A stretch of DNA of 64,000 bases, taken from positions 1-64,000 of the IMG/VR virus record IMGVR_UViG_3300044641_007277; one strand, written 5' to 3'. Each line of letters begins with the position of its first letter. Position 1 is the stretch's first letter. This document shows, one piece after another, positions 24,377-32,826 of the stretch. The position numbers and the translations under genes were made by a program. The notes beneath the pieces are model-generated. The model did no database searches, had not been told where the DNA came from, and saw nothing but the letters and a program-made list of their open reading frames with translations. The stretch comes from a virus.

Positions 24377-26014
24377 TTATCCTTTCACTTGAACGATTTC
24401 AGCACTTACAACCCAATATATTGTCTTTCCATTTTGTCCTGTTACTGTAAAAACTGGTCCACCATTTGAAGTATTAGCAGTCACATTAATATCCCAGTTA
24501 GAATCATCTTCGGCTATAACTGTCTTTGAAACTGTCCCAACTAAAGCAACACTACCTGCTAATGAAATTCTATCCATAACGAAACTTAAAATATATCCAG
24601 CAGATTCTCCATCAGCATCAGTTCTTCTTGCACTACAAACAGCGTGAACAGTCCAAGTAGTATCACCTGGTAAAGAAAGGTATTGTGAACTACCATCCAT
24701 AAAAAGATCTGTTGGTGTATTATCGGTAGTCGTATTCCTTAAAATAACCTTCATAGATTGAGCATCACCAGTTTCTGCAAAATATCCAGAAGAATGATTT
24801 ATACTACCATATTCTGTTCCTTTTGCTCCATAACCTAATGCTACAGAATATTGTCCTGTTGCTGTGTTTTCTCTACCTCCAACAATAGTAGTATTGTTTC
24901 CACTTGCTACTTGAGTTGAAAGTGCTCTTTGTCTTTGTAAATCTACAGCATATGAACCTCTTTTATTTCCACCTGTTGATGTGCCATCGGGAAGTGCAGC
25001 TAATATGGCACCTATTGTTTTAGGTTGTATTACAATATCTCCTGCTGGAGAAACAACATCAACAAGAAGTTGAGAAGCATGCACTGTATTATTTGGTGAA
25101 CTTGTATTTTCAGTTGTTGTAAAACCATTCAAATCACCTTGATTACCCTGATTTCCTTGATTTCCTTGATTACCCTGATTTCCTTGACGACCTTGATTAC
25201 CCTGATTACCATTAGTACCACTATCGCCTTGATTACCTTGGAAACCATCAATACTTTGAGGTCCTTGTGTACCTACAGTTCCTTGTCTTCCTTGAAATCC
25301 TTGACGACCTTGATTACCTTGATCACCTACATTACCTTGATTACCCTGACGACCTTGATTACCTTGCTGTCCTTGATTTCCTTGATTTCCATCAATACTT
25401 TGCGGACCCTGTCTACCTTGATTACCCTGCTGTCCTTGATTTCCTTGTCCACCCTGTTGTCCTTGATTTCCTTGTCGCCCTTGATTTCCTTGGTTGCCTT
25501 GATTGCCTTGATTTCCTTGAGGTCCTTGTCTTCCTAATAAACCTTGAGCACCAGAATCACCTTTTAGTCCTTGAAATCCTCTTAAACCTTGAACGCCTTG
25601 AAGACCTCGAACCCCTTGATCTCCATCTTGACCTTGAATACCTTGAAATCCTTGAGTTCCACGAACACCTTGAGAACCTTGAGTTCCAAGAGAACCTTGT
25701 CTTCCTTGCATACCTTGAATACCACGAATTCCCTGTGAACCTTGAATACCTTGAATTCCTTGTAAACCACGAACACCTTGATTACCTTGAGAACCTTGAA
25801 TACCTAATAATCCTTGAATCCCCTGTGTTCCTTGAGTTCCTAGAATACCTTGAGAACCCTGTGTTCCAGTTGTTCCTTGTATACCTCGGATACCTTGCGT
25901 TCCTTGTACACCTTGAGAACCTTGTGTTCCTAGATTACCTTGCAAACCTATCCCAGTGGGTCCTTGTACACCTTGTGTTCCTTGTACGCCTTGCGTTCCT
26001 TGTGCTCCGTCCAT
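24377..26014 (-). CDS. Collagen-like tail fibre with YadA-like head
   Basis: 545 aa. Residues 2 to about 295 are almost uninterrupted Gly-X-Gln/Gly-X-Arg triplets (GTQGVQGTQG), able to form a collagen triple helix. Residues about 300-545 are globular: a QPKTIGAILAALPDG segment, then GGRENTATGQYSVALGYGAKG and INHSSGYFAETGDAQSM, a YadA-head-like repeat pattern, then a beta-sandwich ending WVVSAEIVQVKG. The trimer head should project from the shaft and contact the host or an attachment point. Proline is scarce, so stability must come from Gln/Arg rather than hydroxyproline. It has its own GATATATA box and is probably followed by co-transcription with 23951-24361. Confidence 0.85.
   Translation of the reverse strand: MDGAQGTQGVQGTQGVQGPTGIGLQGNLGTQGSQGVQGTQGIRGIQGTTGTQGSQGILGTQGTQGIQGLLGIQGSQGNQGVRGLQGIQGIQGSQGIRGIQGMQGRQGSLGTQGSQGVRGTQGFQGIQGQDGDQGVRGLQGVQGLRGFQGLKGDSGAQGLLGRQGPQGNQGNQGNQGNQGRQGNQGQQGGQGNQGQQGNQGRQGPQSIDGNQGNQGQQGNQGRQGNQGNVGDQGNQGRQGFQGRQGTVGTQGPQSIDGFQGNQGDSGTNGNQGNQGRQGNQGNQGNQGNQGNQGDLNGFTTTENTSSPNNTVHASQLLVDVVSPAGDIVIQPKTIGAILAALPDGTSTGGNKRGSYAVDLQRQRALSTQVASGNNTTIVGGRENTATGQYSVALGYGAKGTEYGSINHSSGYFAETGDAQSMKVILRNTTTDNTPTDLFMDGSSQYLSLPGDTTWTVHAVCSARRTDADGESAGYILSFVMDRISLAGSVALVGTVSKTVIAEDDSNWDINVTANTSNGGPVFTVTGQNGKTIYWVVSAEIVQVKG
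25131..26011 (-). repeat. 9-nt collagen-coding repeat tract, about 293 residues
   Basis: In-frame Gly-X-Gln triplets of the fibre at 24377-26014. The tract is less homogeneous than those in the 2261-aa fibre and includes Arg and Leu in the variable positions. Confidence 0.9.
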
Positions 26015-26042
26015 TGATATGGTTTTTTGTTATTATTAAGTC

Positions 26043-26050
26043 TATATATC
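26043..26050 (-). promoter_or_regulatory. Late-promoter-like GATATATA box
   Basis: Minus-strand TTTTTTGATATATA, 28 nt upstream of the 26014 start. Confidence 0.65.
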
Positions 26051-26090
26051 AAAAAATATTTCAGCAAATTTTATAGTTTTGAAATTATAG

Positions 26091-26098
26091 GATATATA
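26091..26098 (+). promoter_or_regulatory. Late-promoter-like GATATATA box
   Basis: AGGATATATAG, 39 nt upstream of the ATG at 26138. It forms a divergent pair with the box at 26043-26050. Confidence 0.6.
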
Positions 26099-26137
26099 GT
26101 ATTGAAATAATAATTATTTACTTTAAGGTTCAATAAT

Positions 26138-27163
26138 ATGAATGAAGAACAAGCAAAAAATCTCTTAGCACAAAGAGATAGCCAATTCAACTCAGTAAGA
26201 GAGGTAGGAGAAGATGTTAAATTAAGTTCCCCTACAATTCCTCCACCAAAACCAAAAGAAAAAAAGGTAGAAGATTTGCCAAGAGAAGAATATCGTGCTC
26301 CTATTGTTGAGAGCGATACACAACCTGCCATCAAATCATTACATAGTAATTTTGATATCGGTTGGTATGAAGTTCCTCTTGAATCTCTTCCGACACAGGG
26401 TCTATTTTATCCCGATGGTTCAAGACTTTTAATTAAACCAGCAAATGTTTCAATTATCAGACATTTTTCAACTGTAGATGATACAAATCCTCTTGAATTA
26501 AATGATGCTTTTGATTACATTTTAGAAAATCTCGTAAGATTCAATGTTCCTGGTATGCCTGCATCCTATAAGAATTTGAAAGATATTGATAAATTATCAG
26601 TTATCCTTCATGTTCGTGATGCAACATTTAAAAATGGAGAATCAAGAATTGTAAGTGATATTGCTTGCTCATGTGGTCATGTTGATGAAAAGGTACTAAA
26701 ATGGAATGATTTTGAGTTCTTTCATTTTTCTTCTGAACTGATGAAATACTATAATCCTGAAGCAAAAATATTTCAAGTAAAATTCAACGATCCTATGGAA
26801 TCCGATATTGGTTTAACATTACCTTCAATCGGAATTAGAAATTTTATTCAAAAATATGTAACTGCTAAAATCAGACAGAAGAAATCTTATGATAGAGCAT
26901 TTGCAAATGTTGCTCCATTTATTATGGATGATTGGTCAAATATCAATGATACGATGTATGAACAAGAATTGGAAAATTCTGGAACATGGAGTACGAATCA
27001 ATTTGCGGCATTTATCAGAATAGTTGATTTAGTTAAAAAATCTACAATATCAAGAATCAAGCACAAGTGTACAAGTTGCGGTGCAGAGGTCACCGCCCCA
27101 AGTTCCTTTCGAGGAGGAATTAAGTCTCTCTTTATTCCAGACTTACAAAGTATCACTAGATAG
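26138..27163 (+). CDS. Baseplate hub assembly (T4 gp26-like) protein
   Basis: 341 aa. After a disordered Pro/Lys-rich N-terminus, the segment VPLESLPTQGLFYPDGS, then SIIRHFSTVDDTNPLELNDA, then YILENLV fits the gp26-type phage baseplate family with its LPSxGxxY opening. Two CxCG/CxxCG pairs (SDIACSCGHVDEK and KHKCTSCGAEV) would bind zinc. The 3' end overlaps the next frame by 83 nt, and the order gp26-like protein, short ORF, long coil-rich protein is reminiscent of tail-assembly chaperone followed by tape measure. AAGG precedes the ATG. Family fit is by motif shape. Confidence 0.65.
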   Translation: MNEEQAKNLLAQRDSQFNSVREVGEDVKLSSPTIPPPKPKEKKVEDLPREEYRAPIVESDTQPAIKSLHSNFDIGWYEVPLESLPTQGLFYPDGSRLLIKPANVSIIRHFSTVDDTNPLELNDAFDYILENLVRFNVPGMPASYKNLKDIDKLSVILHVRDATFKNGESRIVSDIACSCGHVDEKVLKWNDFEFFHFSSELMKYYNPEAKIFQVKFNDPMESDIGLTLPSIGIRNFIQKYVTAKIRQKKSYDRAFANVAPFIMDDWSNINDTMYEQELENSGTWSTNQFAAFIRIVDLVKKSTISRIKHKCTSCGAEVTAPSSFRGGIKSLFIPDLQSITR

Positions 27164-27380
27164 ATTAGAGGATAATATATTCACTTTATCTATACAGGGA
27201 TTCGGTATAAATGAATTTGAAGATATGCCTTATTGGAGATATGAGACAATCGTTGAAAAATCAATTCAATGGATTGAAACTCTGAAAAAGCGTAAGCAAA
27301 GTAAAGAAAATGCAAATGAATCAAATACTCAATTTGAATTAGATATAAATAAAAATCCTGATACATGGAAGATCAGTTAA
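27081..27380 (+). CDS. Short ORF overlapping the gp26-like gene; candidate frameshift extension
   Basis: The frame is open from GTG 27081 to the stop at 27378-27380, +1 relative to the upstream gene. The part after 27163 looks like genuine protein (GFGINEFEDMPYWRYE, then VEKSIQWIETLKKRKQ), while the overlapped part does not. No good start codon is present near the strong internal GAGGAGG at 27111-27117, and the GTG lacks a ribosome site. It may therefore be reached by programmed frameshifting (+1 or -2) from the gp26-like gene, as in tail-assembly chaperone pairs, or by an unusual start. The MPYWRYE helix resembles chaperone C-termini. Its 3' end overlaps the next gene. Confidence 0.55.
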   Translation: MQRSPPQVPFEEELSLSLFQTYKVSLDRLEDNIFTLSIQGFGINEFEDMPYWRYETIVEKSIQWIETLKKRKQSKENANESNTQFELDINKNPDTWKIS

Positions 27381-29710
27381 TGGAACAAATTATCAGTTCC
27401 GATGAATTGATAAATAAAAATATAGAAGAAAGTAATAGAAGAATGTCTGAATCTTTTCAGGATCAGTTTTCTTCTATTATGTCTATGACTTCAATTAACA
27501 GTCAAAAATTAGAGAACCAACTTCAAATACAGGGTGAGAGAGAAGCCGAAGGTATAAAAGGTAATCTTACTCAGAATCTATCACAAGTCGGTAATTTAAG
27601 TATTGAAGAAATTGCAGAAAGCACAATTCCAACAGAATCAGGGACACTTTCAAATGATACCATAAATAATCTTGTACAAGTTATAAGTGATTTACAAGGA
27701 GTGATTAACAATCTTAATCTAACTCCATCACCGACTGAAACTCCTACAGCTACTCAAACGGCTTCAATAGAGGGTGTGAACATTGAAAACATATCAGGTT
27801 TAATTGATGATTTCAAAACTCTTTCAAGTTTAACTTGGTGTGCAGATTGGTTGCAATGTTTAGAAAAAATTGTTGAACAAGCAGATACAGTAAATAAAGC
27901 ATTATCTTCTATACCTGAGGATAAGAAAATTAATTTTGGTGTAAATAATGAATCTCTTGAAAATGTTGATAAATCTATTCAAAAGGTAAAAGAAAATATA
28001 AATGCCGAAATTAATCTATCCACTAAAAGAGAGGAAATAGCCGAACAGCAAGTTGCACCTGAAACTCAACTTTCCCCTGCTTTTCTAAATAGCTTCTCTG
28101 ATTTTAATGATAAACTATCTTCTGTTGTAGATAAAATTGATAAGAATACTATTTCTTCTGAATCTTTTGTAAGTAAAATATCAGAATTTTCTGAAAATAC
28201 TATAAAAACCATAGATACTAGTTTTACTGAAATAAGTAACACTACAAAAGAAATAATTGAAAGACCTGTTGGTGCTGAAAATACATTATTATCTTTACAA
28301 TCAAGTATTAAAGAAATAGAAACTGGTGTTAAGGAAGAAAAACCCGAACCCTTATCATTGAAGATGGTTGAAAATGTGATAAAAGTTCCACCCCCTGAAC
28401 TATCATTTGAAGCATTTGGCGGAATAATGCCTCCTATTGCTCAACAAATGCCCGTAGTTCAGCAAATACCTCCTATTTCTCAACAAATGTCTATGGTTCA
28501 ACCAAATGTTCAAAATATAAATACTCCTTTGACTTTAGGTGAAACTCGTACTATACCTCCTATTGCTCAACAAATGCCCACAGTTCAATCAAATGTTCAA
28601 AGTGCAGTTACTTTACCTATTCCACCTCCTTTGACCTTTAGTGAGGTTGGAGGAGTTATGCCACCTTTATTTGAATCTCAAACGAGAACACTCACAGGAA
28701 TAGAAGGTGAAACTCCAATAAATGCATCAGAAACTCGTGAAAGAGTAACACCTCCACCTGCACCTATGCCGATGATGTCTGAAACTCTTATGGGTATTCA
28801 AATGCCTATGGGTATAACTCCTCTTCCATTTGGAATGGAGACTTTCGGATTTCCCTTACCTCCAAGAGAAAGAAGAATGGGTGAAAATACAGGAAATATG
28901 AATACAACGACAAATATCGGTGGACAACTTGAAAAGCCCATTGCCCCTCCTACCGCACTTTTTGAATCCATTCCTTTTTTGGAAGATATTACCAAAAATA
29001 GTATTTTAGAAAATGTAGGAGAAGCAACTCAAATTGTAACAGAAAGTGAAGTTGGCTTTAATCCTTTAAATTTTGAGAATTTGCTTCCAAGTTTCAATGA
29101 ATCAAAGAACATAGGAACTCAAATTCAATCAGCAACAATTCCAAATAATCAAATATCTAATATTGGTTCATTACAAAACTTAATAAGTTCTACAATCGAA
29201 ACCGAAGGAGTAATGCCAATACAAGTCGGAGCAAAAGAAACAAATCCGATAGTTCCTAATATAGAAGATATATTTATTAGAAGTCAAGAAACTACTGCAC
29301 CAAGTTTGGCAACAGCAGTAACTAAATTAGAAACATCAACTCCCGAAGCTACATCAGAAATGTTAGCAAATTCACAGGTAGAAATGAATCAAGTAAATTT
29401 TGAACCATTGAACAAAACATTAACTTCTTCTATATCTACTTTAGGAGATACTTTAAAAAGTCAAAGGGAAATGGTATCAACTCCAACACCAACTGAAACT
29501 ATATCAAGCGGTCAAAATGAAACTATGACACAAATTCTCGCAATGCTTACAAAATTAGATGAAACTTTAACTAATTTTGGTCAAACTCAAAAGCAACCTA
29601 TAGGAACTATTCCTTCACTTGGTTCATCTATGAGTGATAGTCAAGCAAGAATGATTGGAAGACAAATTGCATCGGAACTAAAAGATAATTTTGCAAAACT
29701 TTATATTTAA
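27365..29710 (+). CDS. Long coil-rich tail protein, tape-measure/hub candidate
   Basis: 781 aa if started at ATG 27365; an alternative ATG at 27380 uses the TAATG junction with the preceding stop and would drop five residues. The first 300 residues are helical with many Ser/Asn/Glu. Residues about 335-500 are Pro/Gln-rich repeats (PPIAQQMPVVQQIPPISQ and close variants, several copies). The C-terminal 280 residues are helical again. No membrane segment or enzymatic motif. Position after a gp26-like gene and a chaperone-like ORF, and before IF-3, suggests a tape-measure or gp29-like hub protein, but sequence alone does not prove it. Confidence 0.6.
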   Translation: MEDQLMEQIISSDELINKNIEESNRRMSESFQDQFSSIMSMTSINSQKLENQLQIQGEREAEGIKGNLTQNLSQVGNLSIEEIAESTIPTESGTLSNDTINNLVQVISDLQGVINNLNLTPSPTETPTATQTASIEGVNIENISGLIDDFKTLSSLTWCADWLQCLEKIVEQADTVNKALSSIPEDKKINFGVNNESLENVDKSIQKVKENINAEINLSTKREEIAEQQVAPETQLSPAFLNSFSDFNDKLSSVVDKIDKNTISSESFVSKISEFSENTIKTIDTSFTEISNTTKEIIERPVGAENTLLSLQSSIKEIETGVKEEKPEPLSLKMVENVIKVPPPELSFEAFGGIMPPIAQQMPVVQQIPPISQQMSMVQPNVQNINTPLTLGETRTIPPIAQQMPTVQSNVQSAVTLPIPPPLTFSEVGGVMPPLFESQTRTLTGIEGETPINASETRERVTPPPAPMPMMSETLMGIQMPMGITPLPFGMETFGFPLPPRERRMGENTGNMNTTTNIGGQLEKPIAPPTALFESIPFLEDITKNSILENVGEATQIVTESEVGFNPLNFENLLPSFNESKNIGTQIQSATIPNNQISNIGSLQNLISSTIETEGVMPIQVGAKETNPIVPNIEDIFIRSQETTAPSLATAVTKLETSTPEATSEMLANSQVEMNQVNFEPLNKTLTSSISTLGDTLKSQREMVSTPTPTETISSGQNETMTQILAMLTKLDETLTNFGQTQKQPIGTIPSLGSSMSDSQARMIGRQIASELKDNFAKLYI

Positions 29711-29734
29711 TTTTTAAACATTTAGGAATAATTC

Positions 29735-30265
29735 GTGAAAGAACAGTATTCTCTTCAGAATAAAAACAAAAAGGAAAACATTAGAATGAATTCTGATATT
29801 TCCGCAAAAACTGTAAGAGTTGTTGATGAAGAAGGTAATCAATTAGGAATAATGTCTATTGAAGATGCCTTATTGCAAGCTGAATCTTCTGATAAAGATT
29901 TGATTGAAATATCGCCAGAAGCTAATCCCCCCGTAGTTAAAATTATTGATTATGGTAAATGGAGATATAATAAAATAAAATCTGAACAAAAAAATACAAA
30001 AGAAAGAAAAACCACTAAAGAAGTTCGCTTTTCTATAAGTATTAGTGAAAACGATTTAAATACAAAATTAAAGATGGTTGAAAAATTCTTAAAGCAAGGC
30101 GATAATGTTTTGGTAAAAGTTATATTAAAAGGTAGAGAAAGGATAAGAGAACAATTAGGAAAAGAAAAGATAGAGAAAATTGTTACTATAGTTAAACCAA
30201 TTGCTAAAAGCGTTGGGGAAATAAAAATAGAGAAGAATGTCATTCAATGCCTGTTCTTCTCCTAA
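29735..30265 (+). CDS. infC: Translation initiation factor IF-3
   Basis: 176 aa, full-length two-domain IF-3. N-terminal domain about residues 18-85: VRVVDEEGNQLGIMS, LIEISPEANPPVVKIIDYGK; linker KSEQKNTKERKTTKE; C-terminal domain about 92-176: EVRFSISISENDLNTKL, KFLKQGDNVLVKVILKGRER. In bacteria IF-3 binds the 30S platform, keeps subunits apart and proofreads the start codon and initiator tRNA. The start is GTG 29735 with AGGA upstream; ATG 29786 (M18) is an alternative. It is the last gene of the rightward tail cassette and ends in a strong terminator. A phage-borne copy could bias initiation towards phage mRNAs. Confidence 0.93.
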   Translation: MKEQYSLQNKNKKENIRMNSDISAKTVRVVDEEGNQLGIMSIEDALLQAESSDKDLIEISPEANPPVVKIIDYGKWRYNKIKSEQKNTKERKTTKEVRFSISISENDLNTKLKMVEKFLKQGDNVLVKVILKGRERIREQLGKEKIEKIVTIVKPIAKSVGEIKIEKNVIQCLFFS

Positions 30266-30268
30266 ACA

Positions 30269-30294
30269 AAAGCCGAGTTAAACTCGGCTTTTTT
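30269..30294 (+). terminator. Rho-independent terminator after IF-3
   Basis: AGCCGAGTT and AACTCGGCT arms followed by six T residues. A-rich on the left, so it could also serve the leftward gene ending at 30323. Confidence 0.88.
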
Positions 30295-30322
30295 ATATTA
30301 TAAAATTTTATTTATGTATATT

Positions 30323-30895
30323 TTATGCATATGATATAAGATTAAGCCATACTTCTTTATTTTTTTCAAAGTTTTTCCAAGTTAAATCTTCAGAATCAAG
30401 GACAAATGGAGTTTGTTCACCCATTTGTATTATACCTATACCATAGTCTATATCAAAAACAAACATTCTTAAATCTTTTCTTTTTCTAAATTCCATCCAC
30501 GCTTTCCATACATCTCCAGTCCAAACTTTAGTTTGTCTGGGTACAATTTGCTCTAATTCAGTTTTTGGAAGACAATCATGGACTATAATCATACCACCTT
30601 TATTAAGAACCTTTAATGAATTTTGTATATCCTTAACAACTTGGTCAGAATGATGTAAGCCATCTATAAAAATAATATCAAATGTTTTGTTATTATGTAA
30701 GAAGAACTCGTCTGATGTCATCTTATGAGTTACATAGTTTGATATGGAATACGGATCAACTCCAACTTTATATTCAGACTGTATTTGTCTAAAACAAACC
30801 CCTTCATCTATTCCTATTTCTAAATAACTCTTATAATTATATCTTTTAATATAATTATTTATCATCTTTATGTGATAATTTATGAAATCCTTCAT
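30323..30895 (-). CDS. Class I SAM-dependent methyltransferase
   Basis: 190 aa. Rossmann-type MTase: SYLEIGIDEGVCFRQ (motif I, about residues 23-37), GVDPYS (acidic loop) and FDIIFIDGLHHSDQV (about 72-86), then GGMIIVHDC. The pattern fits the Methyltransf_24 family, often found beside glycosyltransferases. Substrate unknown; a sugar or sugar-bearing protein would fit its neighbours. Its 5' end overlaps the DUF616-like gene by 41 bp, indicating tight coupling. Confidence 0.8.
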   Translation of the reverse strand: MKDFINYHIKMINNYIKRYNYKSYLEIGIDEGVCFRQIQSEYKVGVDPYSISNYVTHKMTSDEFFLHNNKTFDIIFIDGLHHSDQVVKDIQNSLKVLNKGGMIIVHDCLPKTELEQIVPRQTKVWTGDVWKAWMEFRKRKDLRMFVFDIDYGIGIIQMGEQTPFVLDSEDLTWKNFEKNKEVWLNLISYA

Positions 30896-31427
30896 ATGGT
30901 CTTTGGTAAAGTATATTTAAATTATGTTTTGATTGAACATAATTAAAAAAAAGTTGGTCTCTTAATGAATTATTTTTTACTTCATCCCACCACTCATAGC
31001 AAAAGTTTCTAACTTTTTCTGTATTCTTACGAATTAAATAACCAGATGCTAATAAACCATTATGTTCTGGATAATTTTCTAATCTATAACGATGCAAAAC
31101 ATCAAAAACTATTTCTGGTTCTTCTTTTTTTAATCTAATACAAGCCATCCCTTCATCATATATACAATCTCTTTCAGGATGTTTCCATGTTACAATGTCA
31201 TAGTTAAAATCAAATTTAGGAGAAACTATCTCTATATTTGAATCTATCCATATAGAGTAATCGTGATCAGGCAAAAACTCAAATGGTTTTAATTTTATTT
31301 CTCTCGCTAGTAATCTTGGATTTTTTTCATTATTTACAGATATACGATAAAAAGGATATTCAAGATTATTCATTTGAATATCATCATCATAATTACCAAT
31401 ATTTGCTGTATAAATAATTACTTTCAT
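30855..31427 (-). CDS. DUF616/TOD1-like glycosyltransferase
   Basis: 190 aa. Starts KVIIYTANIGNYDD and has SIWIDSNIEI (D62) as the metal/nucleotide-sugar motif, HPERDCIYDEGMACI and LRDQLFFNYV, all positions typical of DUF616-family enzymes. It is embedded between a GT-A enzyme (ATGA overlap at 31424-31427) and a methyltransferase (41-bp overlap), forming a three-gene sugar-modification cassette. Acceptor unknown. Confidence 0.72.
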   Translation of the reverse strand: MKVIIYTANIGNYDDDIQMNNLEYPFYRISVNNEKNPRLLAREIKLKPFEFLPDHDYSIWIDSNIEIVSPKFDFNYDIVTWKHPERDCIYDEGMACIRLKKEEPEIVFDVLHRYRLENYPEHNGLLASGYLIRKNTEKVRNFCYEWWDEVKNNSLRDQLFFNYVQSKHNLNILYQRPYEGFHKLSHKDDK

Positions 31428-31972
31428 TTTAGTAAATGCTTTTTGCTTTCTAAACTTCTTGACATGTCTCCTCCTCTATACCAATGGTATAAATAAACAC
31501 CATTCATTCTATAAATTATCTTGTTTTGAGAAAGAGCTTTGAAATATAACTCATTATCTACCCCAAGCATACCTGATTCTTTAAAACCGCCTATATCTGT
31601 CCATACTTTTTTAGATATTAATATAAGAACTCCACTTAAAGCATTCACAGGATCTTGAATTTGTGTTACTGAATCATAAAATTCTTCATATAACTTTTTA
31701 CCCCAATCTCTATGCTCTTGTAAATTATCCGATTGTATATTTCCTGATAATTGCCAAGAACAACCAACTCTGTTTGTTACACAAGTAAAAAAACCACATT
31801 CTTTATATTGATTAGCAATATCTTCCAATTGTTTCCCAAAGAATGTGGTCGTAAATATTGCATCAGCATCTATAAAACAAACATAATCATCATCGCTGAT
31901 TAAATTCATCATTTGATTGTAATAAATACCTATATTTTTATCAGTATTCCAAGGTATAGAATAATAAATCAT
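31424..31972 (-). CDS. GT-A glycosyltransferase, galactosyltransferase-like C-terminus
   Basis: 182 aa. It is shorter at the N-terminus than standard GT2 enzymes and starts close to the catalytic core: YVCFIDADAIF (DxD at D35/D37), then VNALSGVLILISKKVWTDIGGF and GVDNELYFKAL, a C-terminal motif of GT2 enzymes that bind the acceptor. Head of the 30323-31972 cassette. The missing first strands raise the possibility of an N-terminal truncation, but no upstream extension is visible. Confidence 0.7.
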   Translation of the reverse strand: MIYYSIPWNTDKNIGIYYNQMMNLISDDDYVCFIDADAIFTTTFFGKQLEDIANQYKECGFFTCVTNRVGCSWQLSGNIQSDNLQEHRDWGKKLYEEFYDSVTQIQDPVNALSGVLILISKKVWTDIGGFKESGMLGVDNELYFKALSQNKIIYRMNGVYLYHWYRGGDMSRSLESKKHLLK

Positions 31973-32000
31973 TTTATAACTTTATAGGAGAAAAGATTGA

Positions 32001-32507
32001 TTACATCGAATAGAATTTATTCAAAATTTGTTCTTCAATCATTTCCCAATTTTTCTCATAAAATTCTTCACTTTCTTCATCCATAAACCAACTTGGTTCA
32101 AAACTATATTCTACATTTCTACCAGTATGAAATGGAAGCAAGTAACCTGAAAACTGATAAAAATTTTCATCATCTTGATATACATAAGAAATTTCATATT
32201 GATCTTTATAATTCTTTGAAATTTCTATTTCAAGACCTTCGATATGAGAACTTTCGTTCATAGACTTGTCTTTTTTAGAATATGTCTTTTTATATCTATC
32301 CATGAATTTCTTAAAGGAAGTTGTAATCAAAGGAGATTCCGACTTTGTAGCAATTTCCTTTGCTTTCTTATATTGTTCTTCAGCATAAGGATAAAGAGTT
32401 TCACCTTCGTGAGGTTTTATAAGATATTTTGGAGGTGGATAATTTTCAGTTTCTCCTGATTTGACTTCTCCAAGTTTTTTCATATCGCCAACATTTTTGA
32501 TGTCCAT
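32001..32507 (-). CDS. Hypothetical protein
   Basis: 168 aa, Lys/Glu/Tyr-rich. The first 90 residues are basic and probably disordered, the rest beta-rich with aromatic residues (YEISYVYQDDENFYQFSGY). No motif recognised. It sits downstream of two very small genes and upstream of the glycosyltransferase cassette. Confidence 0.6.
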   Translation of the reverse strand: MDIKNVGDMKKLGEVKSGETENYPPPKYLIKPHEGETLYPYAEEQYKKAKEIATKSESPLITTSFKKFMDRYKKTYSKKDKSMNESSHIEGLEIEISKNYKDQYEISYVYQDDENFYQFSGYLLPFHTGRNVEYSFEPSWFMDEESEEFYEKNWEMIEEQILNKFYSM

Positions 32508-32517
32508 AGTTTTTTAT

Positions 32518-32610
32518 TTATTTTTTTATACGTAATGCTTGCTCTATTTTTACCACATTTTCGGTAATCTCTTCTATTTGTTCTTTTATAATTACAATAG
32601 CGGTGTGCAT
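32518..32610 (-). CDS. Possible 30-aa coiled-coil peptide
   Basis: A 30-codon frame starting 3 nt after the stop of 32614-32802. It encodes one amphipathic helix (IKEQIEEITENVVKIEQAL) with hydrophobic spacing of about 3-4 residues. Its position allows translational coupling. It could equally be chance sequence. Confidence 0.35.
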   Translation of the reverse strand: MHTAIVIIKEQIEEITENVVKIEQALRIKK

Positions 32611-32613
32611 ATT

Positions 32614-32802
32614 CTAAGTATAATAGCCATTTACATCATCTAAAAGTTGATTACGAATAGGTTCAATAATAGTATTTATTCTGTGAATTGTTTCATCAAT
32701 AATTTCGAGGTCTTTTTTGCCTTCTTCTCTTAGGTCAAAAGAATTTTCTTTAGTTGATTTACCATATTCCTCAAAGAGTAAAATTGATTTTTTGTTTTCC
32801 AT
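32614..32802 (-). CDS. Small hypothetical protein
   Basis: 62 aa, charged helix with the start MENKKSILLFEEYGKSTKEN, weakly similar to the capsid-targeting-like termini found elsewhere in the window (aromatic-x-x-aromatic). Own GATATATA box. Confidence 0.6.
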   Translation of the reverse strand: MENKKSILLFEEYGKSTKENSFDLREEGKKDLEIIDETIHRINTIIEPIRNQLLDDVNGYYT

Positions 32803-32826
32803 AATAGTTAAGTTTATTTGTAAATC

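Noticed and set aside
25139-26076. Rightward open frames across the smaller collagen tract.
   Set aside because: Same cause: shadow of the Gly-X-Gln repeat on the coding minus strand.
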